NCBI GenBank assembly: GCA_964196325.1
Contig: CAXMST010000099.1
Coordinates: 1 to 64,000, forward strand
Source: CAXMST01 sp964196325
GTDB lineage: Bacteria; Actinomycetota; Thermoleophilia; Solirubrobacterales; 70-9
Length of the DNA: 64,000 nucleotides
Direction of reading: 5' to 3'
Below are positions 47,509-56,392 of the stretch, one piece after another (the first letter of the stretch is position 1; every line of letters begins with the position of its first letter). The notes under the pieces were generated by a model that worked only from the letters and a program-made list of their open reading frames with translations, was not told the DNA's origin and did no database searches. The position numbers and the translations under genes are program-made.

Positions 47509-49158
47509 TCAGGCCCGGGTCGACTCACGGCGTTGACCGACGGTGATCGCCAGCAGCAGGAGCGGCAGGAACCAGACGATGTAGAGGTAGAACCAATGCT
47601 CGGCGGTGAGCTGCACCGCGATCATCACGGCCGCGCCCAAGGCGCCCACCTGGGCCATGCTGCGCCGCTGGGGCAGCAGCGCGACGGTCAGGGCCAAGCC
47701 GACGGCTGCGACCTTGACCGCGGTGTGCAGGACCTCCAGATCGACCTGGCCCCAGATCGAGAAGGGCGACTCGCGGCCGGCCTGGCTGCCGATCGTGCGC
47801 TCCCAGAAGGTCGCGATCCCGGGATCGATCAGCGGATGGGCGAAGATCAGCAGCGCGGTCGCTGCGAAGGCGCCGGCGAAGCGCAGGCTCGGGCGCAGCC
47901 GGACGCGCAGCGTGCTTCGGACGGTGGCGAGGCCGTCGCGGCCGGCCAGGAACAGCGGCACGAGCGCGAGCGGTGCAAACTTGGTCGCGACGGCAAGCGC
48001 CAGTAGGGCCCCGCGGGCGAGCGGCTGGGCGAACAACGCCAGGCTCCAGATCAGGAGGGCCGCGAGCAGCGAATCGTTCGAGTTCGACTGCAGGACGAAG
48101 GCGGTGTATGGGTAGGCCAGCCAGGCCAGCGCCAGGATCGCCGCGAGGCGGTTGCCGGCGAGCCTGCGGCCGAGCACGATCAGACCGGCGATGCTGAACA
48201 GGTCGAAGAAGATCGCCGCCGTGCGCGCGGCCGCCAGCTCGTCCCAGGCGCCGCTCCAGGGGAAGATCCGCTCGAAGGGAACGTAGGCGTAGTAGTTGGC
48301 CGGGCCGTAGGTATCACCGTGGGGATTGTTCTCGGGGAAAACATCGAGCCCGTAGATCGGTTCAGCGTCGCTGATCCGATCGGCGCCGACGACGCCGGCG
48401 TAGCCAACATCGATCACGCCGGAGTCGGCGATGTTGATCGCCACCCTGAAGACCGCGAGGATCACGCACAGCACGATCAACGCGCGTAGTGGGCTCGACG
48501 GCCGCAGGGGCTCACTGCGACCGCCGAAGCCGACCCAGAGCATTCGCGCCAGTAGATAGAGCAAGGGCGGGTAGTAGAGCGGCACCGCGACGCCGATCTC
48601 GGCGTTGTTGAAGAACACCTGGGAGATCCCGAAGGAGAGCAGCACCAGCAGGTCGAGATGCACGATTCTCAGCGGCCGGCGCCAGTCCAGCAGGGCGAGG
48701 AAGAAGACGGCCGCCATCGGGATCCAGACGTAGGGAGCGTTGAGGATGTGGCCGAACTGACCCTCCCGGCCGCGAGCCATCGGCCACGCGACCTGCGACC
48801 CGGTCCACGACTCCAAGACTTCGCCATCGACGCCGTCGACAACGATCAGGACCACCTTGTCGCTCCCGTCGAAATAGCCGACCTCCCAGCGACGGACCGG
48901 CTCGGAGTCGACGTCCGCGCGGAGCTCGCCCCGGCTGCGCAGCTCGCTGGACACCTTTCGATCGCGGTCGGCGATGCGCAATGCCTCACCCGCATCGACC
49001 GCGTAGCCCTCGGGCGTCTCGGGCAGCTCGTCCGGGCGCTCGATCCCCTCTGTGGACCCTGCTTGGGGAGCCCCGGCCGCGGCCGGGGCGGACGCCAGCA
49101 GCGCCGGCGCGAGCGCCAGCGCGATCCCGACGAGCAGAGGTACCGAGCGCAAGGGCAA
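47509..49158 (-). CDS. Polytopic membrane protein with PepSY-like outer domain, glycosyltransferase-like core
   Basis: A 549-residue protein. An N-terminal signal segment (LVGIALALAPALLASAPAAAG) and a PepSY-like domain (residues 50-130, with RWEVGYFDGSDKVVLIVVDG) precede about ten membrane spans (for example VWIPMAAVFFLALLDW, LDLLVLLSFGISQVFF, FLPLLLLAITVG). A loop GDTYGPANYYAYVPFE resembles GT87/ArnT-type mannosyl- or arabinosyltransferases, so a lipid-linked sugar transfer role is possible. The start is a TTG at 49158. It follows the GtrA gene by 20 bases in the same direction. Confidence 0.6.
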   Translation of the reverse strand: MPLRSVPLLVGIALALAPALLASAPAAAGAPQAGSTEGIERPDELPETPEGYAVDAGEALRIADRDRKVSSELRSRGELRADVDSEPVRRWEVGYFDGSDKVVLIVVDGVDGEVLESWTGSQVAWPMARGREGQFGHILNAPYVWIPMAAVFFLALLDWRRPLRIVHLDLLVLLSFGISQVFFNNAEIGVAVPLYYPPLLYLLARMLWVGFGGRSEPLRPSSPLRALIVLCVILAVFRVAINIADSGVIDVGYAGVVGADRISDAEPIYGLDVFPENNPHGDTYGPANYYAYVPFERIFPWSGAWDELAAARTAAIFFDLFSIAGLIVLGRRLAGNRLAAILALAWLAYPYTAFVLQSNSNDSLLAALLIWSLALFAQPLARGALLALAVATKFAPLALVPLFLAGRDGLATVRSTLRVRLRPSLRFAGAFAATALLIFAHPLIDPGIATFWERTIGSQAGRESPFSIWGQVDLEVLHTAVKVAAVGLALTVALLPQRRSMAQVGALGAAVMIAVQLTAEHWFYLYIVWFLPLLLLAITVGQRRESTRA

Positions 49159-49178
49159 CGCAGGCCGCGAGCTGATCG

Positions 49179-49706
49179 CTAGCGAGCTCCACGCCCGCGG
49201 TCGAACGTCCAGAGCTTGTTGCCGACGAAGTTGACCGGGGTCGCGAGCGCGACGGCGACGGCCTGGGCTGGGAGCTCGGTCACATCGAGCACGTCGACCA
49301 GCACCGTCAACACCAGCAGGTTGACGGCCAGCCCGGCGAGGCTGACGGCAAAGAACCGGGCCGCCTGAAAGCCGGCGTGATCGCTTCGGGAGCCCTGGCG
49401 GGAAAACGTCCAGCGGCGGTTCAGGGCGAAGTTGTTGGTCACGGCGACCACGAAGGCTCCGACCGCGGCAGCTGTGTGGTGCAGATCGGCCCCCGCTGTC
49501 AACGCCGCGAAAACGGCGAGGTTGATCGCATAGCCGGTCCCGCCTACGACCGCAAACTGAAACAGCTGCAACCAGTTCTCCGGCTGCCGGGTACCCAGGT
49601 GGATCCTGCGCAGAACCTCCCAGGTCGCATCCGCGGCTCGGTCGGTCGGCGCCGGAACAGGCACCTCGGCGGCGCCTCGCTCATCGGTGGGCGGCGCCTC
49701 GCTCAA
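49179..49706 (-). CDS. GtrA-family membrane protein
   Basis: A 175-residue protein with four membrane spans. FQFAVVGGTGYAINLAVFAA is the GtrA signature; FVVAVTNNFALNRRWTF and NFVGNKLWTFDRG are the conserved ends of the family. GtrA proteins are thought to flip polyprenyl-linked sugars. A charged tail of about 45 residues precedes the first span. I chose the TTG at 49706, whose codon overlaps the phosphodiesterase stop (TTGA); a GTG further in is possible. It sits between the phosphodiesterase and the polytopic transferase. Confidence 0.82.
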   Translation of the reverse strand: MSEAPPTDERGAAEVPVPAPTDRAADATWEVLRRIHLGTRQPENWLQLFQFAVVGGTGYAINLAVFAALTAGADLHHTAAAVGAFVVAVTNNFALNRRWTFSRQGSRSDHAGFQAARFFAVSLAGLAVNLLVLTVLVDVLDVTELPAQAVAVALATPVNFVGNKLWTFDRGRGAR

Positions 49707-51229
49707 CGGCTCGCGCTCGTCGGCTCGAGCCCAAAGTGTCGGAGGGCGAGCTCGGCAACATCCGAGATCGCCCACTGATCTCGCTCTGGGCGCTGCCCCT
49801 GAAGGCCCACCGTCAGCAGCGGCCCCAATGAGTCCTCGGCTCGCAAGGAACCGTGACTGCCGCCCGGGGTGTGGGTCGAGCCGCCCCAATCGACGAACTC
49901 GTGCTCGGGCGCGGCGGAGACCAGCAGGTCCCCCGCGAACGGTGACCGGAGCGCGGCCCAGAGCCGGGCGAACCCATCGGGGTAGATGGCGGAGTCGATG
50001 GTTCCCGCCGAGACCTCGGCCCCGAGCACGCCGAGGTCGCCCTCCCAGCTCCAGCCACAACCGCGGCGATCGACCGCCGCGGTTCCCGGCGCGAAGCGCA
50101 ACTCCGAGCCGGCCCGGGCCAGGGTCGCCCAACGCGCCGCGGGCACGCCGACCGCTCGACGCTGCGCCGGCCTGCCCTGCTCATCGACAAGCCAGGCGAG
50201 CAACTCGACCCCGGGCTCGGCCGCAAGGCTGGCGCGGGCACCGTCGTGCAGACGGCGACCACGAGCCCCCTCGCGCAGCACCCAGACCGCCGCGGCCCTG
50301 GCGCTCGGGCCGAACGCCAGCTCAGCCTGCTCAGGGTGCTCGGCGTTGGGCTCGAGCAAGGCCCACTCCTCGGAGAGGATCGCGGCGGCGTCGAGGGCGA
50401 CGCTGACATCGGATTGCGAATGGTCGGCCATCAGGATCACCGCATTGTCAACCAGAAACGCGTCGAGGCCGCCCGCGGCCTCGACGATCGCGCCAAAGCA
50501 CTCGTCAGCGTGGGCGATCGAGACCTCGCTGGCGCCGGGCCCGTGTCTGTGGGAGTAGTGATCGTTGTCGGGCAACGAGAACAGCATGAAGTCGTAGAGA
50601 TCCCGCTCCACCAACTCGACGCCAACGCAGGCGGAGTAGTCATCGCGTGCGTCGGGCCGCGCCAGGGTCGGCTTGCAGGCCACCTTGCGGGAGGCGTAGA
50701 GCTCGCCATAGAAGAGCTCCTCGGGGCCCCAAACCGCATGATGAAACTTGGCAGCGGTCGCGACCCTACCCAGCAAGCCGTCGAGGCCGAGCTCATGCCG
50801 AGTTCGGCCTCGATAGATCAGGAAGGGCGTACACGCGCTGCGTAGACCCGCGTCGCCGAGGCTCTCGTAGAGCGTCTCGATCTCGTCCGAGAGATGAGCC
50901 ATGTTCATGTTGTAGACAGTGTCGTAAAGAGCACTGAACAGCCCGAAGGTCCGCGTAGCCTCCCACGAAGAGCCGTACTCGACGTAGCGTCCCTCGGCCC
51001 GGTGATACCAGTTCATCCCGGGAATCCGGTGGGCGTCAGGCCGACGCCCGGTGAGGATCTCGGAGGTGCACACCGGGGTCACCGATGGGAAGCTCGAGAC
51101 GCAGTCAGAGACCAGCTCGCCGCGTTCGAGCAGCTTGGCGAAGGTCGGGGCGGCCCCCGACCCGGCCGCCCTTAGGAGCATGTCGGTGCGCAGGGAGTCG
51201 ACGACTACTAATACGAGCTTGCGTTGCAT
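49703..51229 (-). CDS. Type I phosphodiesterase/nucleotide pyrophosphatase (alkaline phosphatase superfamily)
   Basis: A 508-residue metalloenzyme. KLVLVVVDSLRTDML carries the first metal Asp, SSFPSVTPVCTSEILTGRRP the catalytic Thr/Ser, and MLFSLPDNDHYSHRHGPG the second metal site with its Asp and His residues; NAVILMADHSQSDV adds Asp-His. Such enzymes cut phosphodiesters of nucleotides, sugars or lipids. It has no signal peptide, so it may be cytoplasmic. It heads the three-gene run with GtrA and the polytopic protein, which suggests work on cell-surface lipids or sugars (inference). Confidence 0.85.
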   Translation of the reverse strand: MQRKLVLVVVDSLRTDMLLRAAGSGAAPTFAKLLERGELVSDCVSSFPSVTPVCTSEILTGRRPDAHRIPGMNWYHRAEGRYVEYGSSWEATRTFGLFSALYDTVYNMNMAHLSDEIETLYESLGDAGLRSACTPFLIYRGRTRHELGLDGLLGRVATAAKFHHAVWGPEELFYGELYASRKVACKPTLARPDARDDYSACVGVELVERDLYDFMLFSLPDNDHYSHRHGPGASEVSIAHADECFGAIVEAAGGLDAFLVDNAVILMADHSQSDVSVALDAAAILSEEWALLEPNAEHPEQAELAFGPSARAAAVWVLREGARGRRLHDGARASLAAEPGVELLAWLVDEQGRPAQRRAVGVPAARWATLARAGSELRFAPGTAAVDRRGCGWSWEGDLGVLGAEVSAGTIDSAIYPDGFARLWAALRSPFAGDLLVSAAPEHEFVDWGGSTHTPGGSHGSLRAEDSLGPLLTVGLQGQRPERDQWAISDVAELALRHFGLEPTSASR

Positions 51230-51302
51230 CCTGGTCAGGCTGACTCCTTGGCCCGCGGGCTGGCGCCGCGGTGAAGACTGGCAAAGCTCCCGGGCCGGCT
51301 AC

Positions 51303-51887
51303 TCAGCGCAAGATCCGAAGTCCCTGGTATTTCTGGTCCGCCTTGCGGCGCCGGCTGATTACGAGCGCGGCGAGCAGGCCTGCGACGAGCAACGAGCTCG
51401 GTGGCAGAAACAGGGCCAGAACCGCGACCAGCACGCCGGCCGCGCCCAAGATCAAGCCGAGGGTGACCGCGCTGCCGGCCTCGGGACCGGCCTCGATCCG
51501 CGCCTGGGCGCCGCTGAGCAGATCGCTCGCGACCAGCGCTGCGCCGAGCCCGGCGAGGGCGCCGATCAGGAACCCGATAGTCGTGGACTCACCCTCCGCG
51601 GCCAGGGCCGCCGAGCCGAACACGGCCCCAAAGACCGCGGCGACGGCGACGGCGACGCGACGGCGATTGCGGTCACGCGGGTTGGGCCGCAACAGCTCGA
51701 GAACGTTGGCAACGAGCAGCAGGCCTATGAACCAGATCTCGCCGATGAACGCGGAATCCGTTCCGCGTGGATCGATTCCCGCTTGAAGGCCCGCCATGAC
51801 CGCAATGAACAGCCACGCCAGGGGCCCTCCCAGCCCGGCGGCGAGGCCGAGGCCGAGCGCTTCGCAGATCGCGAGAAAGAGGTCCAT
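51303..51887 (-). CDS. Small polytopic membrane protein, DUF4126-like
   Basis: A 194-residue protein with about five hydrophobic segments (LAICEALGLGLAAGLGGPLA, IGEIWFIGLLLVANVLELLR, FLIGALAGLGAALVASDLL, LGLILGAAGVLVAVLALFL). The layout and the GLGGPL start resemble DUF4126, but I cannot confirm this. It lies between the BFN-domain gene and the phosphodiesterase, all minus strand. A basic C-terminus (RRRKADQKYQ) faces the cytoplasm. Confidence 0.5.
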   Translation of the reverse strand: MDLFLAICEALGLGLAAGLGGPLAWLFIAVMAGLQAGIDPRGTDSAFIGEIWFIGLLLVANVLELLRPNPRDRNRRRVAVAVAAVFGAVFGSAALAAEGESTTIGFLIGALAGLGAALVASDLLSGAQARIEAGPEAGSAVTLGLILGAAGVLVAVLALFLPPSSLLVAGLLAALVISRRRKADQKYQGLRILR

Positions 51888-51949
51888 CGATTCGGAAGGA
51901 TATCGCCGCGCCCAGGGCGCACCGACACCTCCCTGCCGTCGCCGGCCGG

Positions 51950-52558
51950 TTAGCCGCCGCCCGGCGACTCGGGCTCGTCGCCAGGGGGTTGCCCCTCCCC
52001 TTCGTCGTCCGGCTCGCCGGGGTCGTCAGGGGGCTCGGGCGACTCTCCAGTCCCCTCCGGCTCCTCGGGCGGCTCCTCCCCCTCCTCCCCCATGAAGTCG
52101 TCAGGCGAGACGTTCTCGAGGAAGTCCTTGAACTTCTCGACCACCTCTTCCTGGTCCTCGACCTCATGCTCGAACTCGATCGCCGATTCCTCGATCACCT
52201 CCTCCGCCGCATAGATCGGGGCCTCGGTCCGGACCGCCAGAGCCAGAGCGTCGGACGGTCGCGAATCGATCTCGACCTCGGTGCCGTTGACCGAGATCGT
52301 GATCGAGGCGTAAAACGTATTGTCCCGCAGTTCCGTGACCGAGACGCGCTCGCATTTGGCGTCGAGTTGGCCGAGCATCTCGCTGAGCAGATCATGGGTC
52401 ATCGGCCGCGGTGTCGAGGCTCCCTGGAGCTTCATCAAGATCGCGGCAGCCTCCGGATGCCCGATCCAGATCGGGAGAAATCGGTTTCCGTCGGCGGTCT
52501 TCAACAGAACGATCGGCTGTTTGCCGACCATGTCGAAGCTCACTCCATAGATCTGCAT
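51950..52558 (-). CDS. Bifunctional nuclease (BFN/DUF151) family protein with acidic tail
   Basis: A 202-residue protein. Residues 1-125 are the BFN domain (VGKQPIVLLKTADGNRFLPI, IGHPEAAAILMKLQG, ITISVNGTEVEIDSRPSDAL), known from plant BFN and Thermotoga proteins with weak DNase/RNase activity. The next 75 residues are an acidic Pro/Glu/Asp tail with Gly repeats, not part of the family. ATG 52558 is preferred over the TTG at 52567. tRNA-Ile ends 10 bases upstream, so the mRNA may start by processing of a tRNA transcript. Confidence 0.82.
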   Translation of the reverse strand: MQIYGVSFDMVGKQPIVLLKTADGNRFLPIWIGHPEAAAILMKLQGASTPRPMTHDLLSEMLGQLDAKCERVSVTELRDNTFYASITISVNGTEVEIDSRPSDALALAVRTEAPIYAAEEVIEESAIEFEHEVEDQEEVVEKFKDFLENVSPDDFMGEEGEEPPEEPEGTGESPEPPDDPGEPDDEGEGQPPGDEPESPGGG

Positions 52559-52568
52559 CTGCTGCAAA

Positions 52569-52642
<74 letters not shown>

Positions 52643-52679
52643 GGAAGGCGAGATTGTAGTGCGCAACGCGGGGGGTGCC

Positions 52680-53552
52680 TCAGGCCTGGCGGGCAGCCTG
52701 GCGACGGCGTAGCGTTGCCGCCAGTGCGAGCAGCTCGTCGAGGTCGGAAAACTCGATCTGCGCGCGCACCCCGCCCCCCGCCGGGGCAAGCTTCACCTCG
52801 TGGCCGAGCGCCCGCTCAAGCGCCTCAGCGGCACTCCCGAAGGCCTGCTCGAGTTCTGGGTCGAGAGTCGGGCGCCTGCGGGCCGCAGAGCTCTTCGGGT
52901 CCTTGGCGCGCCGCTCCGTTTCCCGAACGGACCAGCCTTGGCGAACGGCCTCGCGAGCGAGCCGGCGGCGTTCGGCCTGACCGCGGGCCGCCAGGAGGGC
53001 CCTGCCGTGGCCCTCGCTGAGCTCCTCCGACGCAAGCAGGTCGAGCACCTGGTCGGGGAGATCGAGCAGCCGAATCAGGTTCGAGATCGCCGAGCGCGAG
53101 CGGCCCAGGCGACGTGCTGCCTCCTCCTTGCTCAGGGCGAGCTCGTCGACGAGCGCCGCGCAGGCCCGGGCCTCGTCGATCGGATTCAGGTCCTCCCGCG
53201 CCATGTTCTCGATCAAAGCCGTCTGCAGGCGCCGAGCCTCGTCCTCGCTACGCAGGACGACCGGTACCGCCTCGAGCCCGGCCCGCTGAGCCGCGCGCCA
53301 GCGGCGCTCACCGGCGATCAACTCGTAGCGCCCGTCGCCGAGCGCGCGCACCACGAGCGGCTGGATTACACCCGCCGCGGCGACGGAGGCGGCGAGCCGA
53401 TCGAGCCCCTCGCTGTCAAAGCTCTTGCGGGGCTGGGCGGGATTGGGCTGAATCAGATCAACCGGAACCTCTCGCGCTTGGGCCTGGGCGTCCTCGCTGG
53501 GGGGCAGGATCGCGGAGAGCCCCCTGCCGATGCCGGCGCGGCGGCTAGCCAC
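52680..53552 (-). CDS. parB: Chromosome partitioning protein ParB
   Basis: A 290-residue ParB. GIGRGLSAILP is the N-terminal ParA-contact, QPNPAQPRKSFDSEGLDRLAAS and ELIAGERRWRAAQRAGLE (GERRxRA, the CTP site) make the ParB-N domain; IENMAREDLNPIDEARACAAL and the HTH KEEAARRLGRSRSAISNLIRL follow; the C-terminus dimerises. It binds parS sites. The GTG start at 53552 overlaps the parA stop by 8 bases and has AAGGAGGTG upstream. A parS-like site lies at 56719-56734. Confidence 0.95.
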   Translation of the reverse strand: MASRRAGIGRGLSAILPPSEDAQAQAREVPVDLIQPNPAQPRKSFDSEGLDRLAASVAAAGVIQPLVVRALGDGRYELIAGERRWRAAQRAGLEAVPVVLRSEDEARRLQTALIENMAREDLNPIDEARACAALVDELALSKEEAARRLGRSRSAISNLIRLLDLPDQVLDLLASEELSEGHGRALLAARGQAERRRLAREAVRQGWSVRETERRAKDPKSSAARRRPTLDPELEQAFGSAAEALERALGHEVKLAPAGGGVRAQIEFSDLDELLALAATLRRRQAARQA

Positions 53553-54303
53553 GCGCCAGCACCTCCTTCGCGAGCTGTCGATACGCCACAGCGCCCGGAG
53601 ACTCGGGCGCATGCTCGGTCACCGGGACCGCGAAGCTCGGGGCCTCGGCGACCCTGACGCTGCGGGGAACCACGGTCTTCAGCAACAGCTCGGGGAAATG
53701 GTCTCGCAACTCCTTCTCAACGTCCTGAGCGAGGTTGGTCCGCTCGTCGGCCATGGTGATCAGCAGGCCGGTCAGAACCAGGCCCGGATTGAGCTCACGA
53801 CGGACGGTCTCGAGCGTGTCGAGGAACTGCACAAGACCCTCCAACGCGAGGTACTCGGCCTGGACCGGCACGATCGCCCGATCAGCGGCCGTGAGGGCGT
53901 TCACGGTCACCGGTCCCAACGACGGCGGGCAGTCGAGCAGGGTCGCGGCGAAACGTTCGTGGACCTCACCCAGCTCGGTCCGTAGCCGGTATTGGTAGCG
54001 CTCGAGGCCGGGCAGCTCGACCGCGGCGCCGGCCAGATCGCGGTTCGCCGGCACCACCCAGAGGTTCGGGGTTGCGGCAGGGCGGGCCGCCGCGGCAACC
54101 GAGCAAGCACCGCAGAGGCAGTCGTAGGATGAGGGTCGCTCGTCCCGGCTCAGGCCAAGGCTGACCGTCGCGTTGCACTGGGCGTCGAGGTCAACGACCA
54201 GCGTCTGCTCATTCAGAGCGGCGATCGAGGCGCCGAGGTTGACCGCCGTGGTTGTCTTCCCGACCCCACCCTTCTGGTTCGCGATTGCGTAGACGAGGCC
54301 CAT
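53545..54303 (-). CDS. parA: Chromosome partitioning ATPase ParA
   Basis: A 252-residue deviant Walker ATPase. VYAIANQKGGVGKTTTAVNL (residues 4-23) is the Walker A with the signature Lys, VVDLDAQCNATVSLG Walker A', and ATLLDCPPSLGPVTVNAL Walker B. It moves parS-ParB complexes away from the origin. The gene is the second last of the rpmH-parB run; 113 bases separate it from rsmG. These hold no gene. Confidence 0.95.
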   Translation of the reverse strand: MGLVYAIANQKGGVGKTTTAVNLGASIAALNEQTLVVDLDAQCNATVSLGLSRDERPSSYDCLCGACSVAAAARPAATPNLWVVPANRDLAGAAVELPGLERYQYRLRTELGEVHERFAATLLDCPPSLGPVTVNALTAADRAIVPVQAEYLALEGLVQFLDTLETVRRELNPGLVLTGLLITMADERTNLAQDVEKELRDHFPELLLKTVVPRSVRVAEAPSFAVPVTEHAPESPGAVAYRQLAKEVLARG

Positions 54304-54416
54304 CGAGCCGGCGACTCTAGATCACCGACCACGAAATGGGAGGAAACCCGCCCCGGGGCACGAAACAGAACTCGCGGGAGTACGGGTCAAGGGCCCGAGC
54401 CCGCCCCCGGCGGCCC

Positions 54417-55130
54417 TCAGCTCGCACCGCGGGGCCGCTTCTTGGCCATCCCGGGTCGCCGAGGCAAGCCCTCCGGGGTCGGGCCGAACTTGCGGATCAG
54501 GTGCAGGTGGCGGTTCTTGCTGCCCGCGTAGGGGCCAACCCAGCGGACCTCTTCGCTGCGCATCGCAAGCTGCTCGGAGGCCCGCTCGAGCTCGGCCTCC
54601 TCGTCCGGATCGCGGTGGCCCTTCCAGGCGATCAGCACACCCTGCTCGCGAAGCAGCGGCGAGGCAAGCTCGGCCAGGGTGCTGAGCCGGCCGACCGCCC
54701 GCGCGCTCACCGCATCAAAGGATGTGGCGGCGCCGGGCGCAGCGGCATAGGTCTCTGCACGGGAGCGGACCACGCTCGCGTTGGCGAGCCCTGCGGCTGC
54801 GATCGCGCGCTCCATGAAGTCGCACTTCCGACCGACCGACTCGACCAGGACCACCGAGCTGTGGGGCTGGGCCGCCGCCAATGCGAACCCGGGGAAGCCC
54901 GCTCCGGCGCCCACATCGCAGATTCGCTGAGCAGAGCGCAGCTCGTCGAAGATCAGGCCGCTGAGGCTGTCCGCCACATGCACGAGCCAGGCATCGGTCG
55001 GGACCGTTACCGCGCTCGGGGCCAGCGGGTCGCTTGCGAGCAGCTCGATGACCGGCTCCAGGCGTGCCCTGCTCTGCTCGTCGAGGGCCGGCGTCTCGGC
55101 GCCCGCCCGACCCAAGGACCGCCGGCTCAA
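54417..55130 (-). CDS. rsmG: 16S rRNA (guanine(527)-N7)-methyltransferase RsmG
   Basis: A 237-residue methyltransferase. VHVADSLSGLIF is the RsmG lead-in, ICDVGAGAGFPGFALAAAQP the SAM site, LVESVGRKCDFMERAI the next loop and SARAVGRLSTLAELASPLL the conserved C-terminal part. It methylates 16S G527 (streptomycin site). The start is a TTG that overlaps the jag stop (TTGA). It ends in a basic tail (PGMAKKRPRG). Confidence 0.93.
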   Translation of the reverse strand: MSRRSLGRAGAETPALDEQSRARLEPVIELLASDPLAPSAVTVPTDAWLVHVADSLSGLIFDELRSAQRICDVGAGAGFPGFALAAAQPHSSVVLVESVGRKCDFMERAIAAAGLANASVVRSRAETYAAAPGAATSFDAVSARAVGRLSTLAELASPLLREQGVLIAWKGHRDPDEEAELERASEQLAMRSEEVRWVGPYAGSKNRHLHLIRKFGPTPEGLPRRPGMAKKRPRGAS

Positions 55131-55618
55131 TCGTTGACCAACGGGGCGACCACGACCCTGCGATCAGGATCGTCGCCCTCGCTGAAGGTCTCGACGTCGC
55201 TGCGCTCCTTGAGCACCTCATGGACCATGCGACGCTCCGAGGCGGACATCGGCTCCAACCGCACCTGCTCCTCGCTGCGTGCCGCTCGATCAGCGGCGAC
55301 CTCAGCCTCGTCGGCGAGTAGATCGCGCCGTCGCTCCCGGTATCCGGAGGCGTCGACGGTGACCCGCTTGCGCTCCGACCGCCCCTGGGACGCCGCGCGA
55401 TAGCAGATCAACTGCAGAGCGTCGAGGGTCTGGCCGCGGCGGCCGATCAGCATCCCGAGATCGTCGTCACCGTCGATCCGCGCGAGGATCTCATCCTCGT
55501 CTTCGCTGATCTCGACCTCGGCGTCGAGCTCGAGCTCGTCCAGAACCCGGTCGATGATCGCGACCACGCGGTCCTGGGGATCGTCCGGAATCTCGGCCTG
55601 GGCCGGCTCGTCGCTCAT
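55127..55618 (-). CDS. jag: Jag/KhpB-like KH-R3H RNA-binding protein (no Jag-N domain)
   Basis: A 163-residue protein with a KH domain (DDLGMLIGRRGQTLDALQLI, the GxxG loop being GRRG) and a C-terminal R3H domain (RLEPMSASERRMVHEVLKER). Family members usually carry an extra N-terminal Jag-N domain of about 50 residues; here only about 20 residues (DEPAQAEIPDDPQDRVVAII) precede the KH, so it is a short form. With KhpA it binds many RNAs in other bacteria. It lies between yidC and rsmG as usual. Confidence 0.92.
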   Translation of the reverse strand: MSDEPAQAEIPDDPQDRVVAIIDRVLDELELDAEVEISEDEDEILARIDGDDDLGMLIGRRGQTLDALQLICYRAASQGRSERKRVTVDASGYRERRRDLLADEAEVAADRAARSEEQVRLEPMSASERRMVHEVLKERSDVETFSEGDDPDRRVVVAPLVND

Positions 55619-55621
55619 CGC

Positions 55622-56392
55622 TCAGCGTCGCTTCCCGCCGCGCTTCTTCTTCTTCCTTCGCGGCGGCGGGGGTGGCGCGGCGGCGGCCTTTGTGGCGGCC
55701 TCGAGCGCCTCAGGGTTCTTCTTCGGCGGCGGCGGCATGATCGTCTGCACCACCTGCTGCTGACCGAAGGTCCAGAGGTTGGTCGTGATCCAGTAGACGG
55801 AGAGCCCGGCGTCGAAGCTCGCGACGAACGGGGCGAAGGCGAACGGCAGGCCGAAGATGATGAACTTCTGCGGTCCCTCCATCCCCTGGCCGCGGACCGC
55901 CATCGCGAGGCCGGCAAGCAGCTGAGTGCCGATGAACAGCACGATCAGGGTGACGGTCACCGCCGTCCCCTCGGGTGGCTGGATCAACGAGTCGATGAAC
56001 AGCCAGCCCTCCGGTGGCTGCTCCATCACTTGGTCGCGGAAGCTGTCGCTCCGCAGCATGTAGAACAGCGCGATGAAGACCGGCAGCTGCAGCAGCAGCG
56101 GGAAGCAGGAGGCGAGCGGATTGATCTCGTTCTCCTTGTAGAACTTCATCATCTCCTGCTGCTGACGCTGCTTGTCGTCCTTGTGCTTCTCCTGGATCAG
56201 CTTCAGCTCCGGCTGCAGCTCCTGGAGCGCCCTCATCGAGCGGATCTGTCGCAACGAGAGGGGCACGATCGCGAGCCGCACAGTGACCGTCAGGGCGACG
56301 ATCGAGAGGCCCCAGCCGAAGTGCAGCTGGTCGTGGAAGAAGACGACGATCGCCTCCGGGATGTCGGTGAAGATGGAAGCTAGGGTGAGCAT
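55622..56392 (-). CDS. yidC: Membrane protein insertase YidC
   Basis: A 256-residue YidC of the short type, without the large outer domain of Gram-negative YidC. LSIVALTVTVRLAIVPLSLR is the first core span with the conserved Arg in the groove; MRALQELQPELKLIQEKHKD is the cytoplasmic coiled hairpin; NPLASCFPLLLQLPVFIALF, FIIFGLPFAFAPFVASFDAG and VYWITTNLWTFGQQQVVQTI follow. A basic tail (PPPPRRKKKKRGGKRR) binds the ribosome. It inserts membrane proteins. Confidence 0.95.
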   Translation of the reverse strand: MLTLASIFTDIPEAIVVFFHDQLHFGWGLSIVALTVTVRLAIVPLSLRQIRSMRALQELQPELKLIQEKHKDDKQRQQQEMMKFYKENEINPLASCFPLLLQLPVFIALFYMLRSDSFRDQVMEQPPEGWLFIDSLIQPPEGTAVTVTLIVLFIGTQLLAGLAMAVRGQGMEGPQKFIIFGLPFAFAPFVASFDAGLSVYWITTNLWTFGQQQVVQTIMPPPPKKNPEALEAATKAAAAPPPPPRRKKKKRGGKRR

